Under the pieces are notes generated by a model, which saw nothing but the letters and a program-made list of their open reading frames with translations, did no database searches and was not told the DNA's origin. 64,000 bases of DNA. It comes from Burkholderiales bacterium. Lineage in GTDB: Bacteria > Pseudomonadota > Gammaproteobacteria > Burkholderiales > Burkholderiaceae_C. The position numbers were made by a program, and so were the translations under genes. The stretch is from the NCBI GenBank assembly GCA_016000265.1, contig JAECRL010000001.1, positions 124,001 to 188,000 on the forward strand, read 5' to 3'. Numbering within the stretch: the first letter of the stretch is position 1; each line of letters begins with the position of its first letter. Below are positions 52,655 through 60,913 of this stretch, one piece after another.

Positions 52655-53236
52655 ATGAAATTCACCCCCACCCGACTGCCGGGCGTCGTCGTCATCGAGC
52701 CCGCCGTGTTCTCGGACGATCGCGGCTGGTTCATGGAGAGCTTCAACGAGGCCCGCTTTCACGCCGGCCTGCGCGAGCTGGGCCTGCCGGTGCCCCGTGC
52801 CTTCGTGCAGGACAACCACTCCTGCAGCAAAGCGGGCGTGCTGCGAGGCCTGCACTACCAACTGCCCCCGCATGCGCAAGGCAAGCTGGTGCGCGTGGTC
52901 AAGGGCTCGGCCTTCGACGTGGCCGTGGACATCCGCCGCGGCTCGCCCACCTTCGGTCAGTGGAGCGGGGTCGAGCTGTCGGCGGCCAACCAACGCCAGC
53001 TCTGGATCCCCGAAGGCTTCGCCCACGGTTTCCTGGCCCTGGAAGACGACACCCACTTCCTCTACAAGACCACCGACGTCTACGCCCGCGACTGCGAGCG
53101 CAGCGTGCACTGGCGGGACCCGGGCATCGGCATCGACTGGCCGGTGGGCGCGCTGAACCTGTCCCTGGCGCCCAAGGACGAGCAGGCGCCCCCACTCGCT
53201 CAACTGGCCCCGGCCGACCTGCCTCCGCTGGCCTGA
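52655..53236 (+). CDS. rfbC: dTDP-4-dehydrorhamnose 3,5-epimerase
   Basis: A 193-residue cupin-fold epimerase. Signatures: DDRGWFMESFN, VQDNHSCSKAGVLRGLHYQ (catalytic His in HYQ region), KLVRVVKGSAFDVAVDIR and PEGFAHGFLAL. It completes rmlBDAC; together the four enzymes supply dTDP-L-rhamnose for the surface glycan. A 158-base gap without a recognisable gene follows. Confidence 0.97.
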   Translation: MKFTPTRLPGVVVIEPAVFSDDRGWFMESFNEARFHAGLRELGLPVPRAFVQDNHSCSKAGVLRGLHYQLPPHAQGKLVRVVKGSAFDVAVDIRRGSPTFGQWSGVELSAANQRQLWIPEGFAHGFLALEDDTHFLYKTTDVYARDCERSVHWRDPGIGIDWPVGALNLSLAPKDEQAPPLAQLAPADLPPLA

Positions 53237-53394
53237 CGCCTTCGCTGGCATCCTCGCTGCCATCCTCGTCAACCCGGCCCTCAGTCAGAGGGGCGAGGCC
53301 CACCGAGGGGTTCCCACGTCCCCCTGCGCGTGCAGAATAACGAACGGCGACACACGATCGCCATTCAAAAAACACTCAACGCAGGGGGCACGAG

Positions 53395-55011
53395 ATGGCA
53401 CATCTCGGCAACTGGGCAGCGCACGACGGCGCTTTGCCCACATCGGCGTGGACCACCCCGGCCGGCTTGCGCCGCCTGGCGCTGGCGTCCACCGGTTTCG
53501 GTCTGGTCTTGTCGCTGCTGATGCTGGCCGGGGCGGTCGGCTTCCTGCACGAAGACGCCTACATCCTCTTCATTTACAGCCGCAACCTCGCAGAGGCCGG
53601 CCAGATCGCGTTCGACGCCTTCCACGGCCCCGCCGAGGGCGCCACCGACTTCCTCTGGATGGCGCTCATCGCCTTGCAGGTGCGCCTGGGCCTGGACCCA
53701 GGCCTGGCCGCGGGCGTGCTCAATGCGCTGGGTGCGGCGGCGCTGTTGTCGGCCTTGCACCAAACCCACGCGCCAGCGTCCTGGCGCGCCGGGGTCGCTC
53801 GCCTCTTGCCGCTGGTGCTCGTCTCGCCCTTCCTCGGCGCGGCCCTGGGGGGGTTCTCGGTGCTGTTCTACATCGGGGTCTACGCCCAGATGCTGATGGC
53901 CTTGCTGCATCGCCGGCTGCGCCTGGCCGTCGTGCTGGCCGTGGTGCTGTGCCTGACGCGGCCCGATGCCGTCATCCTGGCCGCCGGGGCGCTGGTGCCC
54001 GCGCTCTACCGATTCCGCCACGACCGCCGCCTGATGGTGCTGGTGGCCGCCGCCGCTGTGGTGGGGGCGGGCTACTTCGCTTGGCGTGTGCGCTACTTCG
54101 GTGAGTGGCTGCCCTTGCCCCTGCTCATCAAGAGCCAGGGGGACTCGCTGCGCGAGAGCCTGGTCAACAACCTCGTGGTGTTGCTGCCCTTCGTGCACCT
54201 GCCCTGGTTGTACTGGCGCTTCGGCTCGCGCCTGTCGCGCTTCGACCTGGTCGGGCTGTTGCTGCCAGCGGCCTTGCTGTGGCTGGCGCTGGCGTGCGCG
54301 CACCAGAGCCAGAACATCAGCCACCGCTTCCAGGCCCCCATCATGGTGTCCTTGCTGCTGGTGCTGGCCTCGCTGCGCCTGCCCACGCGGCGCTGGTACG
54401 TGGTGGCCGTGCTGCCCTTCTTGCTGTTCGGCGCACGCAACCTGTTGATTGAAGCGCGCTACCTGGCCACGCCGTCGTACATCAACACCTTCGCGCTGGA
54501 GCTGCGCAAGGTGCCCGCCATGGTGCCCGACCTGCCGATTGCCGTGACGGAGGCCGGGCGCTTTCCGTATTACTTGCCGGCTCGTTACATGGACATGGTG
54601 GGCCTGAACTCGCGCGAGGTGGCCGTGGGTGGCCTCACGGTCGACAAACTGCGTGCCTTCAAGCCGGCGCTGATCTTCCTGCACCACGCCGGCACCTACG
54701 CGATGCCCGAGTCGAGCGAGCCCTTCGTGCGCCTGTCCCGGGAGGCCTTCCTGGCGCGTCACCACCGCCCCAACGACTCGCGTGACCCGGTCATGCGCGC
54801 GCCCTCGCTGCTGGGCGCTTACCTGGCGCAGGCGCCCGACGTCGACACCGTCTACTTCGTGCGATACGGCAAAGGCCTCTTTCACGTCTACGCCCTCGAC
54901 AGCCACCGCGTGCCGCCCGCGGACTTCGAGCCGGCGCTCCAGCGGGCGTTCTCCGCGGGACGGGTTTCCCACTGCCAGGTGTCGGTCCACTGGCCGTGCC
55001 TGAGCGATTGA
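53395..55011 (+). CDS. GT-C glycosyltransferase resembling AftB-type arabinofuranosyltransferases
   Basis: A 538-residue multi-span membrane protein (about ten hydrophobic segments), with a soluble C-terminal domain from about residue 375. The first extracytoplasmic loop reads HEDAYILFIYSRNLAEAGQI followed by GATDFLWMALIALQ, much like the DDAYISFRYARNLAEG pattern of AftB and related GT-C enzymes; the Glu53-Asp54 pair is the likely catalytic acid site. Such enzymes use a polyprenyl-phosphate sugar on the outer face of the membrane. The neighbouring HAD-UbiA, DprE1-like and DprE2-like genes suggest polyprenyl-phosphate-arabinose as donor. Family assignment is by pattern, not by search. Confidence 0.65.
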   Translation: MAHLGNWAAHDGALPTSAWTTPAGLRRLALASTGFGLVLSLLMLAGAVGFLHEDAYILFIYSRNLAEAGQIAFDAFHGPAEGATDFLWMALIALQVRLGLDPGLAAGVLNALGAAALLSALHQTHAPASWRAGVARLLPLVLVSPFLGAALGGFSVLFYIGVYAQMLMALLHRRLRLAVVLAVVLCLTRPDAVILAAGALVPALYRFRHDRRLMVLVAAAAVVGAGYFAWRVRYFGEWLPLPLLIKSQGDSLRESLVNNLVVLLPFVHLPWLYWRFGSRLSRFDLVGLLLPAALLWLALACAHQSQNISHRFQAPIMVSLLLVLASLRLPTRRWYVVAVLPFLLFGARNLLIEARYLATPSYINTFALELRKVPAMVPDLPIAVTEAGRFPYYLPARYMDMVGLNSREVAVGGLTVDKLRAFKPALIFLHHAGTYAMPESSEPFVRLSREAFLARHHRPNDSRDPVMRAPSLLGAYLAQAPDVDTVYFVRYGKGLFHVYALDSHRVPPADFEPALQRAFSAGRVSHCQVSVHWPCLSD

Positions 55012-55105
55012 CGTCGCGCGATCCCGACGTTTGTCTGGCATCGCCACGCATGTGGGGGGAGGGCGCCGCCGCCTTGCCCCCGTCCTGTCATGGGCCCCAC
55101 CCATA

Positions 55106-56077
55106 ATGCCCGTCATGAGCAATGACCTGGTCGCGTCCCCCGCGAACACGCCGGGCTGGCGCAAGGCGCTGGTCTACGGCCTCTTTGCGGCCTTCGCGCT
55201 GTGGTGTGTGCTGGCGTTCCGCAAAGACATCGCCCAGATCGACCTCGCCCCCGTGCGCAGCGGCTGGCCCCTCATCCTGGCCGCCGGGGCCCTGTCTCTG
55301 TTCAACTACGCCCTGCGCGTGGTGCGCTGGCAGCTCTACCTGCGCCGCCTCGGGCACGACCTGCCCTGGGGCTTCGTCAGCCTGACCTTCATGGCGGGCT
55401 TTGCCTTCACCCTGTCGCCAGGCAAGCTCGGCGAGATGGTGCGCGCACGTTACTACCAGCCGCGCGGCATCGCCGTGTCCTCGGTCACGGGCGCCTTCTT
55501 CATGGAGCGCCTGCTGGACCTGGTCGTCATGATCGTGCTGGCCGTGGTGGTGCTCGCCGAGCTGCAGCCTTACCGTCAGTTCCTGTGGGTGGCCATCGGC
55601 CTCGTGGGCGCCTTGCTGGTTGGCGTGGCCGTGGTGCCCTGGTCCCGCTGGGCCGAGCGCGGGGCGCTGGCCTCTGCGCCCCGCGTCTTGCGCCTGCTCG
55701 CGCCCCTGTCGCGCATGCTGTCCAGCGCCCGCAGCTTCCTGTCGCCCGGCATCTTGCTGGCCGGCCTCGCACTCGGCCTGCTCGCCTGGGGCGCCGAAGC
55801 CGTGGGCCTCAAGCTGCTGGCCGACATCATCGCGCCCGACAAGGTCAGCGTGGCCGGCGCCATGGGCATCTACGCCATCGCGATCATCGTCGGGGCCCTG
55901 TCCTTCCTGCCGGGCGGCCTGGGCAGCACCGAGGCCGTCATGGCCGCGCTGCTCTACGCCCACGGCTACACCATGCCGCAAGCCATCTTGCTGACCCTCA
56001 TCTGCCGCGTGCTCACGCTGTGGCTGGCCGTGCTCATCGGCTGGGCCTGCGTGTGGCTGCTGCGCCGACCTCATTGA
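55106..56077 (+). CDS. UPF0104/lysylphosphatidylglycerol-synthase-TM family membrane protein
   Basis: A 323-residue protein with about eight membrane segments and the family patterns RVVRWQLYLRRLGH, FTLSPGKLGEMVRARYY and GALSFLPGGLGSTEAVMAALL. Related proteins (AglD, MprF flippase domain, GtrA-like partners) are found beside glycolipid pathways and may flip lipid-linked sugars. Its place between the GT-C gene and the HAD-UbiA gene makes it a candidate flippase or export partner for polyprenyl-phosphate-arabinose. An alternative ATG lies nine bases downstream. Confidence 0.75.
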   Translation: MPVMSNDLVASPANTPGWRKALVYGLFAAFALWCVLAFRKDIAQIDLAPVRSGWPLILAAGALSLFNYALRVVRWQLYLRRLGHDLPWGFVSLTFMAGFAFTLSPGKLGEMVRARYYQPRGIAVSSVTGAFFMERLLDLVVMIVLAVVVLAELQPYRQFLWVAIGLVGALLVGVAVVPWSRWAERGALASAPRVLRLLAPLSRMLSSARSFLSPGILLAGLALGLLAWGAEAVGLKLLADIIAPDKVSVAGAMGIYAIAIIVGALSFLPGGLGSTEAVMAALLYAHGYTMPQAILLTLICRVLTLWLAVLIGWACVWLLRRPH

Positions 56078-56097
56078 CGACTCCCCCGCCCATCACC

Positions 56098-57522
56098 ATG
56101 TCTCGCGACGTTCCTTTGTGTGTGGACCTGGACGGCACACTGATCCACAGTGACCTCCTGCTCGAATCCTTCCTGCTGCTGATCAAGCACAACCCGCTGT
56201 ACCTGCTGCTGGTGCCGCTGTGGCTGCTCAAAGGCAAGGCCAACCTCAAGCAGCAGATCGCCTCGCGCGTGACGCTCGATGGCTCGGCGCTGCCCTACAC
56301 CAAGCCCCTGGTGGCGTGGTTGCGCGAAGAAAAGGCCCGCGGCCGATCGATCTGGTTGTGCACCGCCTCCGACGAGCGCCTGGCCCAGGCCGTGGCCCAG
56401 CACCTGGGCCTGTTCGACGGCGTCATGGCCAGCAACGGGCAGACCAACCTCTCGGGGCGCAACAAGGCCGCGGCCATGGTGGCCCGCTTCGGCGAGAAGG
56501 GCTTCGATTACTGCGGCAACGAGCGGGTCGACCTCAGCGTGTGGCCGCATGCAGCGGGCGCGGTGGTGGTCAACGGCTCGGCCGAGCTGGCACAGCAGGC
56601 TGCGCGTCAGACCGAGGTGGTGGGGCAGTACCCGTTCCGCTCGGGCGGCATCAAGGTGGTGGCCAAGGCGCTGCGCGTGCACCAGTGGGCCAAAAACGCC
56701 CTGATCTTCGTGCCCGTGGCGGCCGCCCATCAGCTGGGTGACCTGGGCACGCTGGCCGACAGCCTGCTGGCCTTTCTGGCCTTCAGCCTGTGCGCCTCTT
56801 CGGTGTACCTGCTCAACGACATGCTCGACCTGGAGGCCGACCGCCAGCACCACAGCAAGTGCCACCGCCCGTTTGCAGCGGGCACCCTCAGCCTGCTGTT
56901 CGGCCTGGTGACGGCGCCGCTGCTGCTGGTCGTGGCCGTGGCCCTCTCGGCCCTGTTGCTGCCCACCAAATTCCTGCTGGTGCTGGCCGCCTATTACGTG
57001 GTCACGCTGGCTTACTCGTTTGCGCTCAAGCGCATGGTCATGGTCGACGTGCTCACCCTGGCCGGCCTCTACACCGTGCGCATCGTGGCGGGCGCGGCGG
57101 CCACGGCCATCCCGCTGACGTTCTGGCTGCTGATGTTCTCCATCTTCATCTTCCTGAGCCTGGCCATCGTCAAGCGCTATGCGGAGCTGCTGGTCATGAA
57201 GCAGCAAGGCAAGCTCAAGGCCAAGGGCCGGGGCTACCAGGTTGAAGACCTCGGTTTGTTGCAAAGCCTGGGCGCCGCCTCGGGCTACCTCAGCGTGCTG
57301 GTGCTGGGTTTGTACCTCGACACGCCTTACATTGCTCGCATGTACAGCCACCCCAAGCTGGTCTGGTTGCTGATGCCCATCATGCTCTACTGGGTCAGCC
57401 GCATCTGGATGCAGACCCACCGAGGCAACATGCACGACGACCCCCTCGTCTACGCACTCAAAGACCGCGTCAGCCTGGTCACGGGCCTGATGGCCGCGGT
57501 CGTGCTGGCGCTGGCCGTCTGA
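56098..57522 (+). CDS. HAD phosphatase-UbiA fusion, polyprenyl-phosphate phosphoribosyltransferase-like
   Basis: A 474-residue fusion. Residues 1 to about 175 are a HAD-type phosphatase (Asp10/Asp12 in DLDGT; TASDERLAQAVA; NERVDLSVW). Residues about 185-474 are a UbiA prenyltransferase with about eight membrane segments and the two acidic motifs NDMLDLEADRQHHSK (240-254) and a second near YSFALKRMVMVDVLTLAG. This subgroup includes decaprenyl-phosphate 5-phosphoribosyltransferase. The expected reactions are transfer of phosphoribose from PRPP to a polyprenyl phosphate, then removal of the 5-phosphate by the HAD part. The DprE1-like gene begins 31 bases on. Confidence 0.82.
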   Translation: MSRDVPLCVDLDGTLIHSDLLLESFLLLIKHNPLYLLLVPLWLLKGKANLKQQIASRVTLDGSALPYTKPLVAWLREEKARGRSIWLCTASDERLAQAVAQHLGLFDGVMASNGQTNLSGRNKAAAMVARFGEKGFDYCGNERVDLSVWPHAAGAVVVNGSAELAQQAARQTEVVGQYPFRSGGIKVVAKALRVHQWAKNALIFVPVAAAHQLGDLGTLADSLLAFLAFSLCASSVYLLNDMLDLEADRQHHSKCHRPFAAGTLSLLFGLVTAPLLLVVAVALSALLLPTKFLLVLAAYYVVTLAYSFALKRMVMVDVLTLAGLYTVRIVAGAAATAIPLTFWLLMFSIFIFLSLAIVKRYAELLVMKQQGKLKAKGRGYQVEDLGLLQSLGAASGYLSVLVLGLYLDTPYIARMYSHPKLVWLLMPIMLYWVSRIWMQTHRGNMHDDPLVYALKDRVSLVTGLMAAVVLALAV

Positions 57523-57553
57523 GTCGGTCACAGCCAGACGGTCGCACTTCGAC

Positions 57554-58912
57554 ATGGTCGCCAAGCAGGTCTTTCAGTCGTGGGGGAGGGTGGTTCGGGA
57601 GCCGCACGAGGCCCTGGGCCTGAGCAGCCGCCACCTGCCCCTGCCGCAGCCGGCCGAGCCGGGCGCCACCGTGCTGCCCTACGGCAACGGGCGCAGCTAC
57701 GGCGACAGCAACCTCAACCCCGGTGGCGCGCTGCTGCTGGGCGCGCAGCTCGACCGCTTCATCTCGTTCGACGCGGCCACGGGCGTCTTGCGCTGCGAGG
57801 GGGGCGTGCTGCTGCACACCGTGCTCAAGCTGATCGTGCCGCAGGGCTGGTTCCTGCCGGTCACGCCGGGCACGCAGTTCGTGACCGTGGGCGGGGCCAT
57901 CGCCAACGACGTGCACGGCAAGAACCACCACGTCGCAGGCTCCTTCGGCAACCACGTGCGTGGCCTGGAGCTGCTGCGCTCCGACGGATCGCGCCGCGTG
58001 TGCTCGCCCACCGAGCACCCCGACTGGTTCGCCGCCACCATCGGCGGGCTGGGCCTGACGGGGCTGATCACCTGGGCCGAGATCCAGCTCAAGCGCGTGG
58101 CCAACCCCTTTGTCGACACCGAGTCCATTCGCTTTCGTTGCCTGGAGGAGTTCTTTGAGCTCAGCGCGGCCTCGGAGCGGGACTTCGAGTACACGGTCTC
58201 GTGGATCGACTGCGCCTTCGAGGGCAAGCGCCTGGGCCGCGGGCTGTTCAACCGCGCCAACCACGCCCCGGCCGTCATCGACACTTCCCGCGTGCCTTCG
58301 GGCCTGCCCGCCAGCGTGGTCGAGTCGGCCCGGCGCGTGCCCTTCACGCCGCCGCTGTCGCTCATCAACACGCTGTCGCTGAAGTCCTTCAACACCCTGT
58401 ACTTCAACAAGCAGCGCCACGATGTGGAGCGCAGCCTGGCCCACTACCGGCCCTTTTTCTACCCGCTCGATGCCCTGCTGGAGTGGAACCGCATCTACGG
58501 CCCCAAAGGCTTCTACCAGTACCAGTCGGTGGTGCCGCCCGAGCGTGCGCTCGACACCACCCGGCGCATGCTGCAGGCCATCGCGCACAGTGGCATGGGC
58601 TCGTTCCTGGCGGTGCTCAAGCAGTTCGGCGAGCCGCCCTCGCGCGGCATGCTGTCCTTCCCGCAGCCGGGCACCACGCTGGCGCTGGACTTCCCCAACC
58701 AGGGCCCCCGCCTGATGCGCCTGTTCGACGAGCTCGACCGCATCGTGCTGCAAGCCGGTGGGCGCCTGTACCCGGCCAAGGATGGCCGCATCGGCGCGGC
58801 CCACTTTCAGTCTGGCTACCCGCAGTGGCGGGCCTTCTCGGAATTCGTCGACCCGCGTTTCAGCTCGGCCTTCTGGCGCCGGGTCAGCGCTCGACCCACG
58901 GAGAACACATGA
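57554..58912 (+). CDS. DprE1-like FAD oxidase (polyprenylphosphoryl-ribose 2'-epimerase subunit)
   Basis: A 452-residue flavoenzyme of the vanillyl-alcohol-oxidase fold. FAD-binding stretches GNGRSYGDSNLN and HGKNHHVAGSFGNHV (121-135) match mycobacterial DprE1, as do GFYQYQSVVP and the lysine in PAKDGR (Lys409). It oxidises the 2' hydroxyl of polyprenylphosphoryl-ribose to a keto intermediate. The position of the benzothiazinone-reactive cysteine in M. tuberculosis DprE1 is alanine here (Ala377 in TTLALDFP). The stop overlaps the DprE2-like gene by ATGA. Confidence 0.88.
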   Translation: MVAKQVFQSWGRVVREPHEALGLSSRHLPLPQPAEPGATVLPYGNGRSYGDSNLNPGGALLLGAQLDRFISFDAATGVLRCEGGVLLHTVLKLIVPQGWFLPVTPGTQFVTVGGAIANDVHGKNHHVAGSFGNHVRGLELLRSDGSRRVCSPTEHPDWFAATIGGLGLTGLITWAEIQLKRVANPFVDTESIRFRCLEEFFELSAASERDFEYTVSWIDCAFEGKRLGRGLFNRANHAPAVIDTSRVPSGLPASVVESARRVPFTPPLSLINTLSLKSFNTLYFNKQRHDVERSLAHYRPFFYPLDALLEWNRIYGPKGFYQYQSVVPPERALDTTRRMLQAIAHSGMGSFLAVLKQFGEPPSRGMLSFPQPGTTLALDFPNQGPRLMRLFDELDRIVLQAGGRLYPAKDGRIGAAHFQSGYPQWRAFSEFVDPRFSSAFWRRVSARPTENT

Positions 58913-59649
58913 ACAAAGTCCTCATCATCGGCGCGACCTCGGCCATCGCCGAAGCCTGTGCCCGCGTCTGGGCCCAGCGTGGCGACCGGGTCTTCCTGGC
59001 CGCTCGCAGCCAGGCCCCGCTCCAGTCGGTGGCCGACGACCTGCGCACCCGCGGCGCCGCCTTCGTGGGCCACCAGGTGTTTGACGCCACGGCCTTCGAT
59101 CAGCACGCCGCGCTGCTGGCCGAGGCCACGCAGGCCATGGGCGGGCTCGACACGGTGCTGATCGCACACGGCACCTTGTCCGACCAGGAGCGGGCCCAGA
59201 AGGACGTGCCTTATGCGTTGCGGGAAATCGAAGTCAACGGCACCTCGGTGGTGGCGCTCATGACCCTGGCGGGCGAGCAGCTCGGCCGGCAGGGCAAGGG
59301 CTGCGTCGGCGTGATCTCGTCGGTGGCGGGCGACCGCGGCCGCCAGAGCAACTACGTCTACGGCAGCGCCAAGGCCCTGGTGTCGGCGTTCGCCTCGGGC
59401 CTGCGCCAGCGCCTGCACAAGGTCGGTGTCTCGGTGGTCACCATCAAGCCCGGTTTCGTCGACACGCCCATGACGGCCCACCTGCCCAAAGGCGGGCCGC
59501 TGTGGGCCAAGCCTGATCAGGTCGCGCGCGACATCGTGGGCGGCATGGACAAGGGCCGCAGCGTGGTCTACACGCCCGGGTTCTGGCGCTTGATCATGCT
59601 CATCATCAAGCACATCCCCGAGTTCGTGTTCGTCAAGCTCAAGCTCTGA
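58909..59649 (+). CDS. DprE2-like SDR reductase
   Basis: A 246-residue short-chain dehydrogenase. Patterns: IIGATSAIAEACARVWAQRG (cofactor), ISSVAGDRGRQSNYVYGSAKA (Ser, Tyr, Lys of the active site) and KPGFVDTPMT. DprE2 reduces the keto intermediate to give polyprenylphosphoryl-D-arabinose. The ATG overlaps the DprE1-like gene stop by four bases, so the two subunits are made together. A longer open frame upstream is a shadow of the preceding gene. Confidence 0.9.
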   Translation: MNKVLIIGATSAIAEACARVWAQRGDRVFLAARSQAPLQSVADDLRTRGAAFVGHQVFDATAFDQHAALLAEATQAMGGLDTVLIAHGTLSDQERAQKDVPYALREIEVNGTSVVALMTLAGEQLGRQGKGCVGVISSVAGDRGRQSNYVYGSAKALVSAFASGLRQRLHKVGVSVVTIKPGFVDTPMTAHLPKGGPLWAKPDQVARDIVGGMDKGRSVVYTPGFWRLIMLIIKHIPEFVFVKLKL

Positions 59650-59672
59650 GCTGGGGCCAGCTCAAGCCCAGC

Positions 59673-60776
59673 TCAAGCCCGCGCGTCACCCCACCGCAAG
59701 GTGGTGCCTTCTTCGCCTTGGTAGAAGGTGTGGCCGTCGCGGTCGACCACGTAGTTCGGCGAGGCGATCACCTCCTTGAACTCGCAGCCCGCGTTGACGC
59801 GCGTGTAGTCAAACAGCACCGAGCGCGTGAGCTTGCTGCCGGCGCGCAGCAGGCAGCCGTTGCCCATCCAGGCCGGGCCCTCGATCTTGGCGCCCGACTC
59901 CACGCACGAGCCCGAGCCGATGTACACCGGGCCCTTGACCTCCACCGTGTCCCAGTCCACCCGGGTGTTGAGGCCCACCCACACGCCCGGGCGCACTTCT
60001 TTGCCCGGCATGCGCATGTCGGCCACCTCGCCCGACAGCACGCGCTGCAGCACGGTCCAGTAGTCGCTCACGCGGCCGATGTCGATCCAGTGGAAGGGGC
60101 GCTTTTGCGCGTAGAACGGCAGGCCCTGCTTGACCAGCATCGGGAACAGCTCGCTGCCGATGTCGAACTCGCGGTCGCGCGGGATCAGCTCCAGCACCGC
60201 CGGCTCGAAGAGGTAGATGCCGGTGGAGGCCAGGTTGGAGAGGGCCTCTTCGGGCTTGGGCTTTTCCTGGAAGGACAGCACGCGGCCCTGCTCGTCGGCG
60301 ACGACCACGCCGTAGTTCTTGACCTGATCGCGCGGCACCTCCAGCGTGATCACGCTGGCCATCGCGCCCTTGGCCTTGTGCTCGGCCAGCGCGGCGGTGA
60401 TGTCGAGGTCGATGATGGCGTCGCCACACAGGACGATGGTGGTCTCATCGAAGAAGCCCGAGAAGTCCTGGATGCGGCGCATGCCACCCGCCGAGCCCAA
60501 GGGCTTGTGCACGATTTCGCCGTGCTCGCGGCGGCCCTCGTAGCTGTAGCCCATCTCGACGCCCCAGCGGTGGCCGTCGCCGAAGTAGTTCTCGATCTTC
60601 CAGTGGTGATAGGCCACGTTGACCATGATCTCGCGCACGTCGTGGCGCGCCAGCTGCTCGATGATGAACTCAAGCACCGGCTTGCCCAGGATGGGGATCA
60701 TGGGCTTGGGCATGCCCTTGGTGAGCGGGCGGATGCGGGTGCCCTGGCCGGCGGCCAGGATCATGGCTTTGGTCAT
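59673..60776 (-). CDS. Sugar-phosphate nucleotidyltransferase with left-handed helix, copy 2
   Basis: A 367-residue paralogue of the protein at 48449-49552, same length and architecture: AAGQGTRIRPLT, CGDAIIDLD, and C-terminal hexapeptide-type repeats (GPVYIGSGSCVESGAKIEG). By hand count about 78% of residues are identical. It lies on the minus strand, convergent with the DprE2-like gene and divergent from the GT4 gene. Divergence is spread through both domains, so the copies may use different sugar phosphates rather than being a recent duplication. Confidence 0.88.
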   Translation of the reverse strand: MTKAMILAAGQGTRIRPLTKGMPKPMIPILGKPVLEFIIEQLARHDVREIMVNVAYHHWKIENYFGDGHRWGVEMGYSYEGRREHGEIVHKPLGSAGGMRRIQDFSGFFDETTIVLCGDAIIDLDITAALAEHKAKGAMASVITLEVPRDQVKNYGVVVADEQGRVLSFQEKPKPEEALSNLASTGIYLFEPAVLELIPRDREFDIGSELFPMLVKQGLPFYAQKRPFHWIDIGRVSDYWTVLQRVLSGEVADMRMPGKEVRPGVWVGLNTRVDWDTVEVKGPVYIGSGSCVESGAKIEGPAWMGNGCLLRAGSKLTRSVLFDYTRVNAGCEFKEVIASPNYVVDRDGHTFYQGEEGTTLRWGDARA

Positions 60777-60859
60777 GTGGTGTGGGTGTGCGAGTCAGGT
60801 GGAAGCGATGCATTGGACCTCACCGCTGTGTCAAGGGTGTGGCAATTTGTCTCATCTGT

Positions 60860-60879
60860 GCCCCCGAGCTTCAGGGGGC
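60860..60879 (+). repeat. Short inverted repeat in the leader of the GT4 gene
   Basis: GCCCCC (60860-60865), eight bases, GGGGGC (60874-60879). It lies 34 bases before the GT4 start codon in a 137-base divergent gap. It may be a leader hairpin; no T-run follows, so termination is unlikely. Confidence 0.35.
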
Positions 60880-60913
60880 GAGTTCGCCCGATGCCGACGG
60901 ATATAGTGACCGC

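Noticed and set aside
55201..56097. Possible longer N-terminus on the HAD-UbiA protein
   Set aside because: The extension is the shadow of the UPF0104 gene; the ATG at 56098 starts the HAD motif at a normal distance.
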